Source: Lentisphaeria bacterium (GTDB lineage: Bacteria > Verrucomicrobiota > Lentisphaeria > Victivallales > Victivallaceae). From it: a DNA stretch of 46,432 bases. Positions within the stretch are counted from its first letter, which is position 1, and each line of letters begins with the position of its first letter. A program made the translations under genes and the position numbers. Positions 1-8,118 of the stretch are shown piece after piece. The stretch covers positions 1 to 46,432 of the forward strand of contig JAFVQX010000046.1 in the NCBI GenBank assembly GCA_017504585.1, given 5' to 3'. The notes under the pieces are model-generated. The model was given only the letters and a program-made list of their open reading frames with translations, did no database searches and was not told the origin of the DNA.

Positions 1-13
1 ACAGCACAGGATA

Positions 14-117
14 AGGTAGTTTGAGGTGGCTACCTGAAAGGTAACCGCCGAAAACACTCCTTGTGCTGGGCGAAGGTTGTGCCTTTGACGACTTTTGAGG
101 AGTTTTGAAATTACCTC
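14..117 (+). promoter_or_regulatory. Conserved intergenic element, copy 1 (candidate structured leader RNA)
   Basis: Positions 44-117 align without a gap to 1561-1634, about 56 of 74 bases identical by manual count. Invariant blocks are ACCGCCG, GGCGAAGGT, CGACTTTTGAGGA and TTACCTC. A candidate fold pairs 14-22 with 108-116 (one G-U), has a small hairpin 24-27/32-35, pairs 37-41 with 82-86, and 46-49 with 69-72. The variable bases cluster in the presumed loop (56-61) and in one presumed stem (71-81 region). It is followed by a terminator-like hairpin and then the V-ATPase genes. A cis-regulatory RNA is my preferred reading, perhaps sensing an ion given the neighbours. A REP/MITE-type repeat is the alternative. 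I cannot assign it to a known family from memory. Confidence 0.6.
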
Positions 118-176
118 GTATAAATTCAAGATTACTGATTTTTTCGACAGCAAATAAAAATTTATACAAAAAAACA

Positions 177-222
177 GGGGCTTTGCAACCTTTTATGAGG
201 TTTTGCAACGGCCCTTTTTTTT
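177..222 (+). terminator. Intrinsic terminator-like hairpin before the V-ATPase operon
   Basis: GGG at 177-179 pairs with CCC at 212-214, TTGCAA at 183-188 with TTGCAA at 203-208, and CC/GG closes the stem below an eight-base loop. Eight T residues follow at 215-222. It lies between the conserved element and the first ATPase gene, so it could be the expression platform of that element or simply the end of the upstream transcript. Confidence 0.55.
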
Positions 223-235
223 GTTTGGTGCCAAC

Positions 236-264
236 TTGCAAAATCCAATATTGTGGAGTATATT
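236..264 (+). promoter_or_regulatory. Putative sigma-70-type promoter for the V-ATPase operon
   Basis: TTGCAA at 236-241 and TATATT at 259-264 are separated by 17 bp, just downstream of the hairpin and about 50 bp before the likely ntpE start. If it is real, at least part of the operon's transcription does not pass through conserved element copy 1. Confidence 0.45.
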
Positions 265-318
265 ATTTAAGTATTTATATATAATTAGTTTAACCAGTAA
301 ATTATGAAAGAATTTGAT

Positions 319-939
319 ATGGCCGAAGAATTGCAGAGTTTGTTGGAAAAAATCCACCGCAACGGTATTGAAAAAGCCGCCGCCGAGCGCGACGAAATGC
401 TCGCTGCCGCCAAAAAAGAGGCGGAAGCTATCGTCGCCGCCGCCCAAGACGAGGCTGCCAGGATCCGCAGCAGTGCCGAAAGCGATGCCGAAGCGTTGAA
501 AAAACGCTCCGAAAGTGCCATCCGTCAGGCGGCACGGGATATTTTGCTGGACTTGAAGAGCGAGCTGAAAAAACGCCTCGAAGCTATCACCCGCAACCGT
601 TTGGACGAAGCCTTGAGTGCCGATTTTATGGCAGGTCTGGTTGCCGATATAGCCAAAACAGTTTTGAGCGACCCGGCTAAAAGTGCCGCCGGTACGCTGG
701 AAGTTATGGTAGCCCCTGCCAAGTGCGAAGAACTGGTGCAGAAACTTACTGCCGCTGTGGGTGCGGATATGGTCAGCAAAATTTCCGTGTTCCCCAACTC
801 CGCCGCCGGGCGTGGTCTGAAGATCAGCGTGGAGGGCGATCAGGTATTCTTTGACCTCTCCGATGCCGCCCTTACTGAAATGGTTTGCGAATATGCCGGC
901 AGCCGGGTCAGTGCAGTGATCACTGCGGAAGCTAACTGA
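319..939 (+). CDS. ntpE: V-type ATPase subunit E (peripheral stalk)
   Basis: About 206 residues. The protein is a long charged, alanine-rich helix (residues 1-100, KKEAEAIVAAAQDEAARIR and similar) followed by a small globular C-terminal domain, the normal build of the V/A-ATPase stalk subunit E. It belongs to the stator that links the catalytic head to membrane subunit I. An upstream in-frame ATG at 304 exists, but the ATG at 319 gives the usual family start (MAEELQSLLEKI) and has a GAAAGA ribosome-binding stretch in front, so 319 is preferred. It is the first gene of the ATPase operon and the next gene starts 20 bp downstream. Identification rests on the coiled-coil composition plus the A, B, D and I neighbours. 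Confidence 0.85.
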   Translation: MAEELQSLLEKIHRNGIEKAAAERDEMLAAAKKEAEAIVAAAQDEAARIRSSAESDAEALKKRSESAIRQAARDILLDLKSELKKRLEAITRNRLDEALSADFMAGLVADIAKTVLSDPAKSAAGTLEVMVAPAKCEELVQKLTAAVGADMVSKISVFPNSAAGRGLKISVEGDQVFFDLSDAALTEMVCEYAGSRVSAVITAEAN

Positions 940-959
940 TTAAAAGCAGGAAACAGTTG

Positions 960-1493
960 ATGGCTAAAGAATATACATACTTTGCCGGAACATTGCCCAT
1001 GCAGTTTTTCGGCGAAAAACCTGCCATGAGTCTTGACGCTTTTGATGCCGATGCCGCCCGTTTGACTGATGAAAAAACAGCGGAGCTTTTGCAGAAAGTC
1101 GAGCTGTATACGGAAGAAACCGCCCATTTCCCCGAAGCGGTGAAAAAGTTTTATGACTTTGAAACTTCCCTGCGGAACACTCTTTTGGATCTGCGCAAAA
1201 AAGTGCGTTCCGATGCGGGGGATTTCAAGCGCAGCAATCCGGATTTTTATTCAGAGATCGCCGCCGCAGCGGCTCAAGCGTTCAACAATCCCGATTTGCT
1301 GGAAGCAGAAAAGATCCTTGACCGGCTGCGTTGGAATGCGTTGGATAATTTCGGGGCCGGACACTACACCGATTTTACGGCGCTGGCGTTTTACCGCATA
1401 AAAATCGCTATTTTAAGTAAATACATTGATCGCACGCCGGAAAAAGGCAACGCTGCGTTGGAAAATATCCTTGATGCGGTCATGGCAGAGTAA
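960..1493 (+). CDS. DUF2764 family protein of the V-ATPase operon
   Basis: 177 residues, acidic, mostly helical, with no signal peptide or membrane segment. It sits between subunits E and A, the place occupied by the conserved DUF2764 gene in Chlamydia- and Bacteroides-type V-ATPase operons. Its biochemical role is not established; a stalk or assembly role in place of the archaeal-type C subunit is an inference from position. The reading frame can be opened by a TTG at 957, but the ATG at 960 has AGGAA at 949-953 at normal spacing. The gene is followed by a 160-bp gap holding conserved element copy 2, so the following genes may be expressed separately from E and DUF2764. Confidence 0.75.
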   Translation: MAKEYTYFAGTLPMQFFGEKPAMSLDAFDADAARLTDEKTAELLQKVELYTEETAHFPEAVKKFYDFETSLRNTLLDLRKKVRSDAGDFKRSNPDFYSEIAAAAAQAFNNPDLLEAEKILDRLRWNALDNFGAGHYTDFTALAFYRIKIAILSKYIDRTPEKGNAALENILDAVMAE

Positions 1494-1514
1494 GCAATAA
1501 AGAATTTAAATATA

Positions 1515-1634
1515 GAGGTAAATTCAAAAATCATTCAAAACCAGGATGATCAACAGAACCACCGCCGGAAACGCTCTTTTGACAAGGCGAAGGTCATGAG
1601 ATCAGCGACTTTTGAGGACTTTTGAATTTACCTC
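1515..1634 (+). promoter_or_regulatory. Conserved intergenic element, copy 2, immediately before ntpA
   Basis: A perfect 15-bp inverted repeat (GAGGTAAATTCAAAA at 1515-1529 and its complement at 1620-1634) encloses a 90-nt core. Bases 1561-1634 match copy 1 at 44-117 without gaps. Inside, CGCC at 1563-1566 can pair with GGCG at 1586-1589. ATCAT at 1530-1534 can pair with ATGAT at 1546-1550, and the overlapping TGATC at 1547-1551 with GATCA at 1600-1604; the last two are mutually exclusive, as in a two-state RNA. The element ends 20 bases before the ntpA start codon, which would place a ribosome-binding-site control within reach. No obvious target-site duplication flanks it. Confidence 0.6.
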
Positions 1635-1654
1635 AATAAAACGGAGAAAAAATA

Positions 1655-3385
1655 ATGCTGGATACACAGAAAGGTCGGATCGTCGGAGTCAACGGCAACA
1701 TCCTGACCGTAGAATTCCCCGACAATGTTACCCAGAACGAAGTGGCATACGCCATCGCCGGCGATGTCAAGCTCAAGTGCGAAGTTATCCGGGTACGCAA
1801 CAACCGTGCCGATATGCAGGTCTTTGAAAGCACCAACGGCTTGAAAGAGGGCGACGAAGTAGAATTTACCGGCGAACTTTTGAGCGTGGAACTGGGCCCC
1901 GGTCTGCTGACCCAGGTTTACGACGGTTTGCAGAATCCTTTGAACGAACTTGCCGAACAGGGCGGATTTTTCCTTAAGCGGGGCGTTTACCTTGCCGCTT
2001 TGGATTACGAAAAAGCGTGGGATTTTACTGCGGTAGCCAAAGCGGGCGATACCCTCCTTGCCGGGGATACCATCGGGACTGTGCCGGAAGGTATCTTCCA
2101 GCACCGGATCATGCTGCCCTTTGCTTTTCAGGGCGAGTGGAAACTTACCTTTGTTGCTGAAAGCGGCAGTTACACCCTTAAAGATGTGATCGCCAAAGCT
2201 GTGGATGCCAACGGCGTGGAAAAAGAGATCTTTATGGTGCAGCACTGGCCGGTGAAAATCCCGATTGCAGCTTATGCTGAAAAACTTTTGCCGCAGGAAA
2301 CCATGATCACCCAGCAGCGGATCATTGATACATTTTTCCCGGTGGCAACCGGCGGGACTTTCTGTACTCCCGGACCTTTCGGTGCGGGCAAAACCGTTTT
2401 GCAGCACGCCTTGAGCCAGTTTGCCGAAGCTGATGTAGTGATCATTGCCGCTTGCGGTGAACGCGCGGGCGAAGTGGTGGAAATCCTGCGTGAGTTCCCG
2501 GAACTGGAAGACCCCCGCACCGGCAGAACACTCATCGACCGCAGTATCATTATCTGCAATACCTCAAGTATGCCGGTCGCCGCCCGTGAAGCGAGTGTGT
2601 ATACAGCGGTAACTCTTGCTGAATACTATCGGCAGATGGGGTTGAATGTGCTGATGCTTGCTGACTCCACCTCCCGCTGGGCACAGGCTTTGCGTGAAAT
2701 GTCCGGCCGCTTGGAAGAAATTCCCGGCGAAGAAGCCTTCCCGGCTTATCTGGAAAGTCTGATCGCCGCATTTTATGAGCGTGCCGGTCTGGTTAAATTG
2801 CGTGATGGTTCCATTGGTTCGGTAACTATCGGCGGCTCGGTTTCCCCCGCCGGCGGTAACTTTGAAGAACCGGTTACCCAGGCTACATTGAAAGTGGTCG
2901 GTGCCTTCCTGGGTCTTTCCCGTGAACGCTCCGATGCCCGCCGTTTCCCGGCGATCAACCCGCTGGAAAGCTGGAGCAAATACACTTCGGTCGTGGATGC
3001 CGAAAAGCTGGCTCGTGCCCGCAACATCCTCCGCCGGGGCAACGAAGTCAATCAGATGATGAAAGTTATCGGCGAAGACGGTACCGACATAGCTGACTAC
3101 ATAATCTACCTTAAGAGCGAATTCCTCGACTATGTATATTTGCAGCAGAACACCTTTGATAAAGTCGATGGTGCCACCGGCTGCGACCGCCAGCGTTACG
3201 CCTTTGACAAAGTGGTGAATGTGCTGGACAGCGAATTTGCTTTTGAAGATAAAGAAGCCGCCCGCAGCTGGTTCCAGAGCTTGCGTCAGAAGTTTATTGA
3301 CTGGAACTATGAAGCCGTGGGCTCCGAAGATTACAAAAATCTGGAAGCCGCCCTCGATGAACAAGTCAGAAAGCAGGTGAAATAA
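1655..3385 (+). CDS. ntpA: V-type ATPase catalytic subunit A
   Basis: 576 residues, the usual length. It is the nucleotide-hydrolysing subunit of the A3B3 head that drives, or is driven by, ion flow through the membrane sector. The P-loop GPFGAGKT lies near residue 240, preceded by the non-homologous insertion typical of A subunits (roughly residues 110-200). Other family signatures are the [11 protein letters not shown] segment and [16 protein letters not shown]. The start has GGAG at 1643-1646 eight bases upstream. The stop codon overlaps the start of subunit B by one base (TAATG), indicating translational coupling. Whether the complex moves protons or sodium cannot be told here, because the ion-binding K subunit gene is not in the window. 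Confidence 0.97.
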   Translation: MLDTQKGRIVGVNGNILTVEFPDNVTQNEVAYAIAGDVKLKCEVIRVRNNRADMQVFESTNGLKEGDEVEFTGELLSVELGPGLLTQVYDGLQNPLNELAEQGGFFLKRGVYLAALDYEKAWDFTAVAKAGDTLLAGDTIGTVPEGIFQHRIMLPFAFQGEWKLTFVAESGSYTLKDVIAKAVDANGVEKEIFMVQHWPVKIPIAAYAEKLLPQETMITQQRIIDTFFPVATGGTFCTPGPFGAGKTVLQHALSQFAEADVVIIAACGERAGEVVEILREFPELEDPRTGRTLIDRSIIICNTSSMPVAAREASVYTAVTLAEYYRQMGLNVLMLADSTSRWAQALREMSGRLEEIPGEEAFPAYLESLIAAFYERAGLVKLRDGSIGSVTIGGSVSPAGGNFEEPVTQATLKVVGAFLGLSRERSDARRFPAINPLESWSKYTSVVDAEKLARARNILRRGNEVNQMMKVIGEDGTDIADYIIYLKSEFLDYVYLQQNTFDKVDGATGCDRQRYAFDKVVNVLDSEFAFEDKEAARSWFQSLRQKFIDWNYEAVGSEDYKNLEAALDEQVRKQVK

Positions 3386-4680
3386 TGCTTAAAGTATATC
3401 ACAAGATCATCCGTATTGCCGGTTCGGTCATCACGGTCGAAGCCGACAATGTAGCATATAACGAACTGGCGGAAGTTTCCGGCGAGCGTGGTACATCCCT
3501 TGCCCAGGTCATCCGCATCGACTCCGGCAAAGTCTATTTGCAGGTATTTGCCGGCAGCCGGGGCATCAACACCGGCGATCAGGTGCGTTTTCTGGGCCGG
3601 GAAATGCGGGTTTCGGCATCCGAAGACCTGCTGGGCAGAATTTTCAACGGCCGCGGCGTCCCCCGGGATAACCGCCCCGCCATCGAAAGCGACCTTATTG
3701 AGATCGGCGGACCCTCCGTCAACCCCGCCAAACGAATCATTCCCCGCAATATGATCCGTACCGGGATACCCATGATCGACGTATTCAATACCCTTGTGGA
3801 GTCCCAGAAGCTCCCCATTTTCTCCATCGCCGGTGAACCCTACAACCAGCTCCTTGCCCGCATTGCCTTGCAGGCGGAAGTCGATGTAATTATTCTCGGC
3901 GGCATGGGTTTGAAGTACGACGATTACCTCTATTTCCGGAATACTCTGGACGAAGCCGGTGCTTTGAGCCGTACTGTAATGTTTATCCACACGGCAAGCG
4001 ACCCCACGGTGGAATGTATGCTGGTGCCGGATATGAGTCTGGCAGTTGCCGAACAGTACGCCATTGCCGGCAAGCGGGTGCTGGTACTGCTGACCGACAT
4101 GACCAACTTTGCCGACTCCCTTAAAGAGATCGCTATTACCATGGAACAGGTTCCCGCCAACCGCGGTTATCCCGGCGACCTTTACAGCCAGCTGGCGAGC
4201 CGTTACGAAAAAGCTGTGGACTTTGACGGTGCCGGTTCCATTACCGTGCTGGCAGTTACCACCATGCCCGGCGATGATGTGACCCACCCGGTGCCGGACA
4301 ACACGGGGTACATTACCGAAGGTCAGTTCTACTTGCGCAACGGCCGTATCGAGCCATTCGGTTCGCTCTCCCGCCTCAAGCAGCAGGTGAACAGCCGCAC
4401 CCGGGAAGACCACCGTGCCATTATGGACGCCATGATCCGGCTTTACAGCGAATACCGTTCCACGCTGGAAAAGCAGTCCATGGGTTTCCAGATGAGTGCG
4501 TGGGATAAAAAACTGCTCAAATACGGCAAACGCTTTGAAAACGAAATGATGGATCTTTCGGTAAATATTCCGCTGGAAGAAGCCCTCGATCTGGGTTGGA
4601 AGATCCTTGCCGACTGCTTTGACCCCGCTGATACGGGGATCAAGAGCGATCTGGTGAACAAGTTCTGGGTAAAGGCGTAA
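3385..4680 (+). CDS. ntpB: V-type ATPase regulatory subunit B
   Basis: 431 residues. It is the non-catalytic partner of A in the hexameric head. The nucleotide-binding fold is kept, but the P-loop is replaced by [14 protein letters not shown] (about residues 149-162), as expected for B. Conserved stretches include [17 protein letters not shown] and the [13 protein letters not shown] loop. The ATG overlaps the A stop codon, so translation is coupled, and subunit D follows 18 bp downstream. No unusual features were seen. Confidence 0.97.
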   Translation: MLKVYHKIIRIAGSVITVEADNVAYNELAEVSGERGTSLAQVIRIDSGKVYLQVFAGSRGINTGDQVRFLGREMRVSASEDLLGRIFNGRGVPRDNRPAIESDLIEIGGPSVNPAKRIIPRNMIRTGIPMIDVFNTLVESQKLPIFSIAGEPYNQLLARIALQAEVDVIILGGMGLKYDDYLYFRNTLDEAGALSRTVMFIHTASDPTVECMLVPDMSLAVAEQYAIAGKRVLVLLTDMTNFADSLKEIAITMEQVPANRGYPGDLYSQLASRYEKAVDFDGAGSITVLAVTTMPGDDVTHPVPDNTGYITEGQFYLRNGRIEPFGSLSRLKQQVNSRTREDHRAIMDAMIRLYSEYRSTLEKQSMGFQMSAWDKKLLKYGKRFENEMMDLSVNIPLEEALDLGWKILADCFDPADTGIKSDLVNKFWVKA

Positions 4681-4698
4681 AGTTTTCGGAGTTGTGCC

Positions 4699-5307
4699 AT
4701 GAGCAAACTTAAATTAACCAAAACTGAACTCAAAACCCAGAGCGATGCCCTCAAACAGTATCGCAGGTTTCTGCCCACATTGCAGCTGAAAAAACAACAG
4801 CTGCAAGTGGAGTTGCGCAAAAGCCGCGATCTGGTGGAAGCCAACCGCAGCGAATACGCCGCATTGCGGCAGGAGCTGGAGCGTTTTGTGGGCTTGTACG
4901 CCGATGCCGGGGTTTTGGAGTTTATAAAAGATAATCTGCAAGTTGTGGGAGTAAGCCGCTCCACTGCCAACATTGCCGGGGTAACAGTACCGGTCTTTGA
5001 CAAGGTGGAATTTGTCGAAAAAGCCTACGATATGTTCACAGCCGATCTCTGGCTGGACGGGGGCTTGGCAACGGTGAAAAAACTTATTTCCCTCATCGAA
5101 GCCGGGAAGGTGCTGGAAGAACAATACCGCCTGCTCAATGTGGAGCTTTTGAGCACCACCCAGCGGGTGAACCTCTTTGAAAAAGTGAAGATCCCCGAAT
5201 GTATGGAAAATATCCGGAAGATCCAAATCTATCTCGGGGATGCCACCACCGCTGCCGTAGTCCGCAGCAAGATCGCCAAACGCAAGATGCAGGAGGCCGC
5301 CGCATGA
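4699..5307 (+). CDS. ntpD: V-type ATPase subunit D (central rotor shaft)
   Basis: 202 residues, largely two long helices (about residues 1-75 and 120-200), the build of the central shaft that transmits rotation between the head and the membrane ring. The N-terminus KLTKTELKTQSDALKQYRRF matches the family style of lysine/leucine-rich coiled coil. GGAG lies about eight bases before the ATG. The TGA overlaps the start of subunit I in an ATGA arrangement. No separate F or G subunit gene is present, as in the compact chlamydial operon. Confidence 0.9.
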   Translation: MSKLKLTKTELKTQSDALKQYRRFLPTLQLKKQQLQVELRKSRDLVEANRSEYAALRQELERFVGLYADAGVLEFIKDNLQVVGVSRSTANIAGVTVPVFDKVEFVEKAYDMFTADLWLDGGLATVKKLISLIEAGKVLEEQYRLLNVELLSTTQRVNLFEKVKIPECMENIRKIQIYLGDATTAAVVRSKIAKRKMQEAAA

Positions 5308-7076
5308 TAACAGCCATGAAAAAAGTTCTGCTGCTGACTTTGAGCAGCGACCGGGATCTTTCGCTGGAAAAATTGCGGGAGCTGGGGGTTATGGAAGTTG
5401 TTTCCGAAAATATCGCCGACAGCTCCGACCGTGCTGCATTATTGCTCCGGCTGACCGCTTTGGATCGGGCATTGGGTACACTTTCTGCCCGCAAAGTCAA
5501 AGGTGCTTGCGATAACACCGCACTGCCGGAAGATAACGCCGAATTGGCGGATTTCACGCTCAAATGTTTTGCTGAAAGCGAAGCGTTGGCCCGGGAGCTG
5601 GATTTATTACGCAAAGAGCGTGCCGAACTGGAGCCGTGGGGCGAGTATGATCCCAGAGAGATCGCCGAACTTAAAAGCAAAAATATTTTTGTATATTTGT
5701 GCGAAAGCAATGTCGAACAGTTTGCCGCGATCAAAGAAGCCTTGCCGGAGGCGGCGCTGACGATTCTCTCGGAAATTCAGGGCATTATCCGCTTTATCGT
5801 GGTTGCCGATTCTGCCGTAACTGGTGTAACATTGCCGGAAGTAACTCCCGGCGACCGGCGGCTTTCGGCGGTGGATAAAGATATAAACGCCAATCTTGAG
5901 CGGCAAGCGGCTCTGGAAAAACAATTCGATTTGCTGACCACCCGTTTGAGCGATTTGAAAATCTACCGCAATATCATAGCTTCCGACGCCGAACTTTTGA
6001 GCGTGCGGGATGGCGCGGAGGATTGCGGAGAATTGACCGCACTGCAAGGTTTTGTGCCGGTAACTTGTGTGGAAAAACTCCAAGCCGCCGCCCAAGATAA
6101 CGCCTGGGCGTTGAGTTTGACCGATCCCGAACCCGGCGAAACCGTGCCGGTTTTGCTGGAACCGCCCAAGTGGGTCAAGCCCATTTTGCCCTTGTTCCAG
6201 TTCCTCGGCATCGCCCCGGGATATGAAGAGTTTGATATGAGTCCGGGTATGTTGATATTTTTCAGCATATTCTTCAGCATGATCATCAACGATGCCGGTT
6301 ACGCCGCCGTAATGCTGCTGGGCGCCATTATCGCCGCCGTGGCGCTGCGGAAGAACCCCAAAGCCGCCATGCCCTGCCGTCTGGCACTGGTTTTGAGCTT
6401 TTGTGCCACGGCGTGGGGAGTGTGCAACGGAGCATATTTCGGAACCGAAACCAGCTGGTTGCAAATGAAGTTCTTTGCTTCGGGAGCCAACCAGACCGCC
6501 CACTTGCAGCTGGTCTGTTTTGTGCTGGCACTGGTACACCTTTCGCTGGGGCACTGCTGGCGATTGGTCAATGCCTCAAGCGCGTTGGAAGTGATCGGTC
6601 AGCTGGGCTGGATACCAATATTGCTTTTGGACTTTATGGTAGTATTGGGCTTGCTGGTGTTCCCCGGTATGGCACTGCCAACCTGGGCGTTGATCGCCGG
6701 AGGTGTGGGGCTTGCCATGGTGTTGATCGGCGGGGTGGACTGGCGCGATGTAGGAGCCATTTGCAACTTCCCCTTCGATCTGATCGGCAGTTTTACTGAT
6801 ACTTTGAGCTATGTGCGACTCTTTGCCGTGGGCATGTCGGGTACTTACATGGCGCAGAGCTTCAACGGTATGGGTATGCAGTTGTGGGAGGCTTCGCCCT
6901 GGCTGATACCAGTAGCGATATTGGTGATCGTGTTCGGGCATCTTTTGAATGTGGCACTTGCCTTTATGAGTGTATTGGTGCACGGGGTGCGACTGAATAC
7001 GCTGGAATTTTCCAACCACGCCGGTATCCGCTGGGGTGGACAGGCGTTCAAACCGCTGAAGAATTTTGAACGATAA
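5304..7076 (+). CDS. ntpI: V-type ATPase membrane subunit I (a-type)
   Basis: 590 residues. It is the static membrane subunit forming the ion half-channels next to the proteolipid ring. The N-terminal half (to about residue 300) is soluble and helical; the C-terminal half is a series of membrane helices. The conserved SYVRLFAVGMSG stretch contains the functionally essential arginine. The frame is open from 5199, but the ATG at 5304 overlaps the D stop (ATGA) and has a perfect AGGAGG at 5291-5296 seven bases upstream. In related operons the K proteolipid gene follows directly; here the next 690 bp are non-coding repeats and then a defence island. Confidence 0.93.
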   Translation: MITAMKKVLLLTLSSDRDLSLEKLRELGVMEVVSENIADSSDRAALLLRLTALDRALGTLSARKVKGACDNTALPEDNAELADFTLKCFAESEALARELDLLRKERAELEPWGEYDPREIAELKSKNIFVYLCESNVEQFAAIKEALPEAALTILSEIQGIIRFIVVADSAVTGVTLPEVTPGDRRLSAVDKDINANLERQAALEKQFDLLTTRLSDLKIYRNIIASDAELLSVRDGAEDCGELTALQGFVPVTCVEKLQAAAQDNAWALSLTDPEPGETVPVLLEPPKWVKPILPLFQFLGIAPGYEEFDMSPGMLIFFSIFFSMIINDAGYAAVMLLGAIIAAVALRKNPKAAMPCRLALVLSFCATAWGVCNGAYFGTETSWLQMKFFASGANQTAHLQLVCFVLALVHLSLGHCWRLVNASSALEVIGQLGWIPILLLDFMVVLGLLVFPGMALPTWALIAGGVGLAMVLIGGVDWRDVGAICNFPFDLIGSFTDTLSYVRLFAVGMSGTYMAQSFNGMGMQLWEASPWLIPVAILVIVFGHLLNVALAFMSVLVHGVRLNTLEFSNHAGIRWGGQAFKPLKNFER

Positions 7077-7125
7077 AAACCAATATACAGCATACGCTAT
7101 ACTGTCGCAGGGCGAACACCTGCTT

Positions 7126-7165
7126 GTCGCGGCGTAGTGCAACGAAGCCGGACGTGCCGCGCGAC
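7126..7165. repeat. 26-nt direct repeat copy 1 inside a palindrome
   Basis: Bases 7130-7155 match 7526-7551 at 24 of 26 positions (CGGCGTAGTG, C or T, AACGAAGCCGG, A or G, CGT, allowing two substitutions). Copy 1 is wrapped by GTCGCG at 7126-7131 and CGCGAC at 7160-7165, which can pair. No reading frame of this patch looks coding. Confidence 0.7.
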
Positions 7166-7169
7166 AGAT

Positions 7170-7361
7170 TATGGGAAAGTATGAGAATGTATAAGAGAGT
7201 ATGGGAAGCGGGCAAAGCCCGCTGCAGCCGGTAGACGCGCTGCTCATGCTGACAACGCGCCGGATAATGCCCCGCTTGCCATACCCACACTATCGCAACA
7301 GTTGGCGGCAATGCTCTCATACTCTCTCATACTATCCCATACCCTCCCATATTTTCCCACA
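7170..7361. repeat. Facing 10-bp tandem repeats (consensus TATGRGARAG)
   Basis: Four 10-base units run on the + strand at 7170-7209 (TATGGGAAAG, TATGAGAATG, TATAAGAGAG, TATGGGAAGC). Five units of the same consensus run on the - strand at 7312-7361. About 100 bases lie between the two arrays, so the whole forms an imperfect inverted repeat with an exact 10-bp period, close to one helical turn. No function is known to me. It is part of the non-coding patch downstream of ntpI. Confidence 0.7.
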
Positions 7362-7381
7362 AAAAGCCGCCATCTATTAGT

Positions 7382-7484
7382 GCAGTCAGCGTTCCGCTGA
7401 CTGCGTGAAGTCCGCCTGCGGCGGGTGAAGATGTGAAGAGCTTGCTTTTGACAGAGCAAGCGTGAAGTTGCTCGCTTACGCGAG
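7382..7484. repeat. Array of four small palindromes separated by GTGAAG
   Basis: Stems are 7382-7391/7395-7404 (10 bp, loop TTC), 7412-7416/7420-7424 (5 bp, loop TGC), 7440-7446/7455-7461 (7 bp) and 7471-7475/7480-7484 (5 bp, loop TTAC). GTGAAG occurs at 7405, 7425, 7433 and 7462, that is between every pair of stems. The stems differ in sequence while the spacer is constant. This resembles a composite palindromic repeat, not a terminator, since no T-run is present. The region 7485-7620 holds further short palindromes and no gene. Confidence 0.7.
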
Positions 7485-7525
7485 TATGGTCGTTGACTGT
7501 TTAAATAAAAACTGCCCGCTTGCCA

Positions 7526-7551
7526 CGGCGTAGTGTAACGAAGCCGGGCGT
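7526..7551. repeat. 26-nt direct repeat copy 2
   Basis: Second copy of the repeat at 7130-7155, differing at two bases, 396 bp downstream in the same orientation. The two copies bracket the tandem repeats and the palindrome array, so the whole patch might have moved or been duplicated as a unit; that is inference. Confidence 0.7.
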
Positions 7552-7685
7552 ATGCGGCAAAAGGCGGCATCCTCCTACGCCGGAGGCTGCGGAGGACAAG
7601 CCAGCCGCCCTTCATACTGCATCATTTTCTGCTCAAATCGAGCTGTAACACCTTGATTATTAAGTGTTCATTCCAGTATTTATAT

Positions 7686-7732
7686 AAAAATACCGGGAAT
7701 TTGTAACCTGACAAAAAAGGTTCTTCCCGGTA
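7686..7732 (-). terminator. Intrinsic terminator of the defence operon
   Basis: TACCGGGAA at 7691-7699 pairs with TTCCCGGTA at 7724-7732, and AACCT at 7705-7709 with AGGTT at 7718-7722. On the - strand the stem is followed by five T residues (7690-7686). It lies 37 bp beyond the last - strand remnant gene, so it fits as the end of the transcript starting near 10140. Confidence 0.75.
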
Positions 7733-7768
7733 CTCTAGCTGTCAAATGGTACTTTTATGGCACCTCTA

Positions 7769-7936
7769 TTAAACCGTCTTGACATTACCTTTATTGAGAT
7801 TTTTTCCAACGGCATTACCGCCCCAATCCCACAAAGTTTCGTCTTCAAAACGCACTTCAATGGAATTCCCTTCGTTTTGAGAAGCAAAGGTCAGAAATTC
7901 AGCCGTACTGTTGCGAATTTGCAGTTTTTTAGTCAT
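7769..7936 (-). pseudogene. RhuM-like protein, N-terminal remnant
   Basis: A 55-residue frame starting MTKKLQIRNS and containing NSIEVRFEDETLW. This is the opening of RhuM/virulence-RhuM family proteins, which normally continue with a winged-helix-like region and run to about 300 residues. Here the similarity stops just after the tryptophan and the frame closes 19 residues later. Its ATG overlaps the stop of the preceding DUF3791 remnant (ATGA). The remnant sits at the distal end of the defence island. I recognise the family from the N-terminal motif only; a genuine short protein cannot be excluded. Confidence 0.5.
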
Positions 7937-8058
7937 TGGTAATACCTTATTTCATACAACCCACTCTTGGCGAATAAAGCATACATCTCCGGACTTGGCT
8001 TCTGAATATGTTTGCTGTAAAACTCTATACAAAACGCTTGAAAAGATAATTTACTCAT
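7933..8058 (-). pseudogene. DUF3791 family protein, truncated
   Basis: A 41-residue frame, MSKLSFQAFCIEFYSKHIQK followed by a PSPEMYALFAKSGLYE segment, corresponds to the first part of DUF3791 proteins. These are usually about 60-80 residues and often found beside toxin-like partners in mobile regions. The expected C-terminal half is missing and the frame ends at a TGA that overlaps the next start. It follows the AIPR gene by 60 bp on the same strand. Confidence 0.5.
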
Positions 8059-8118
8059 TTTTTAACGTCTTCTCTATTCAAACAACGTGATAACAGAATA
8101 GCCTTTAAATGCAAATAT

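Noticed and set aside
3331..4413. 360-codon open frame on the - strand
   Set aside because: Antisense shadow of ntpB, produced by GC-rich third positions; low-complexity His/Gly/Val composition.
5199..5303. 35-codon N-terminal extension of V-ATPase subunit I
   Set aside because: It overlaps the 3' end of ntpD in another frame; the ATG at 5304 has AGGAGG and the usual ATGA overlap.
7382..7484. Possible CRISPR array
   Set aside because: The constant part is only six bases and the variable parts are palindromic; no 20-40 nt repeats with equal-length spacers and no cas genes nearby.
7244..7615. 123-codon open frame on the - strand in the repeat patch
   Set aside because: Arg/Ser-rich translation of palindromes and direct repeats, no ribosome-binding site, no family resemblance.
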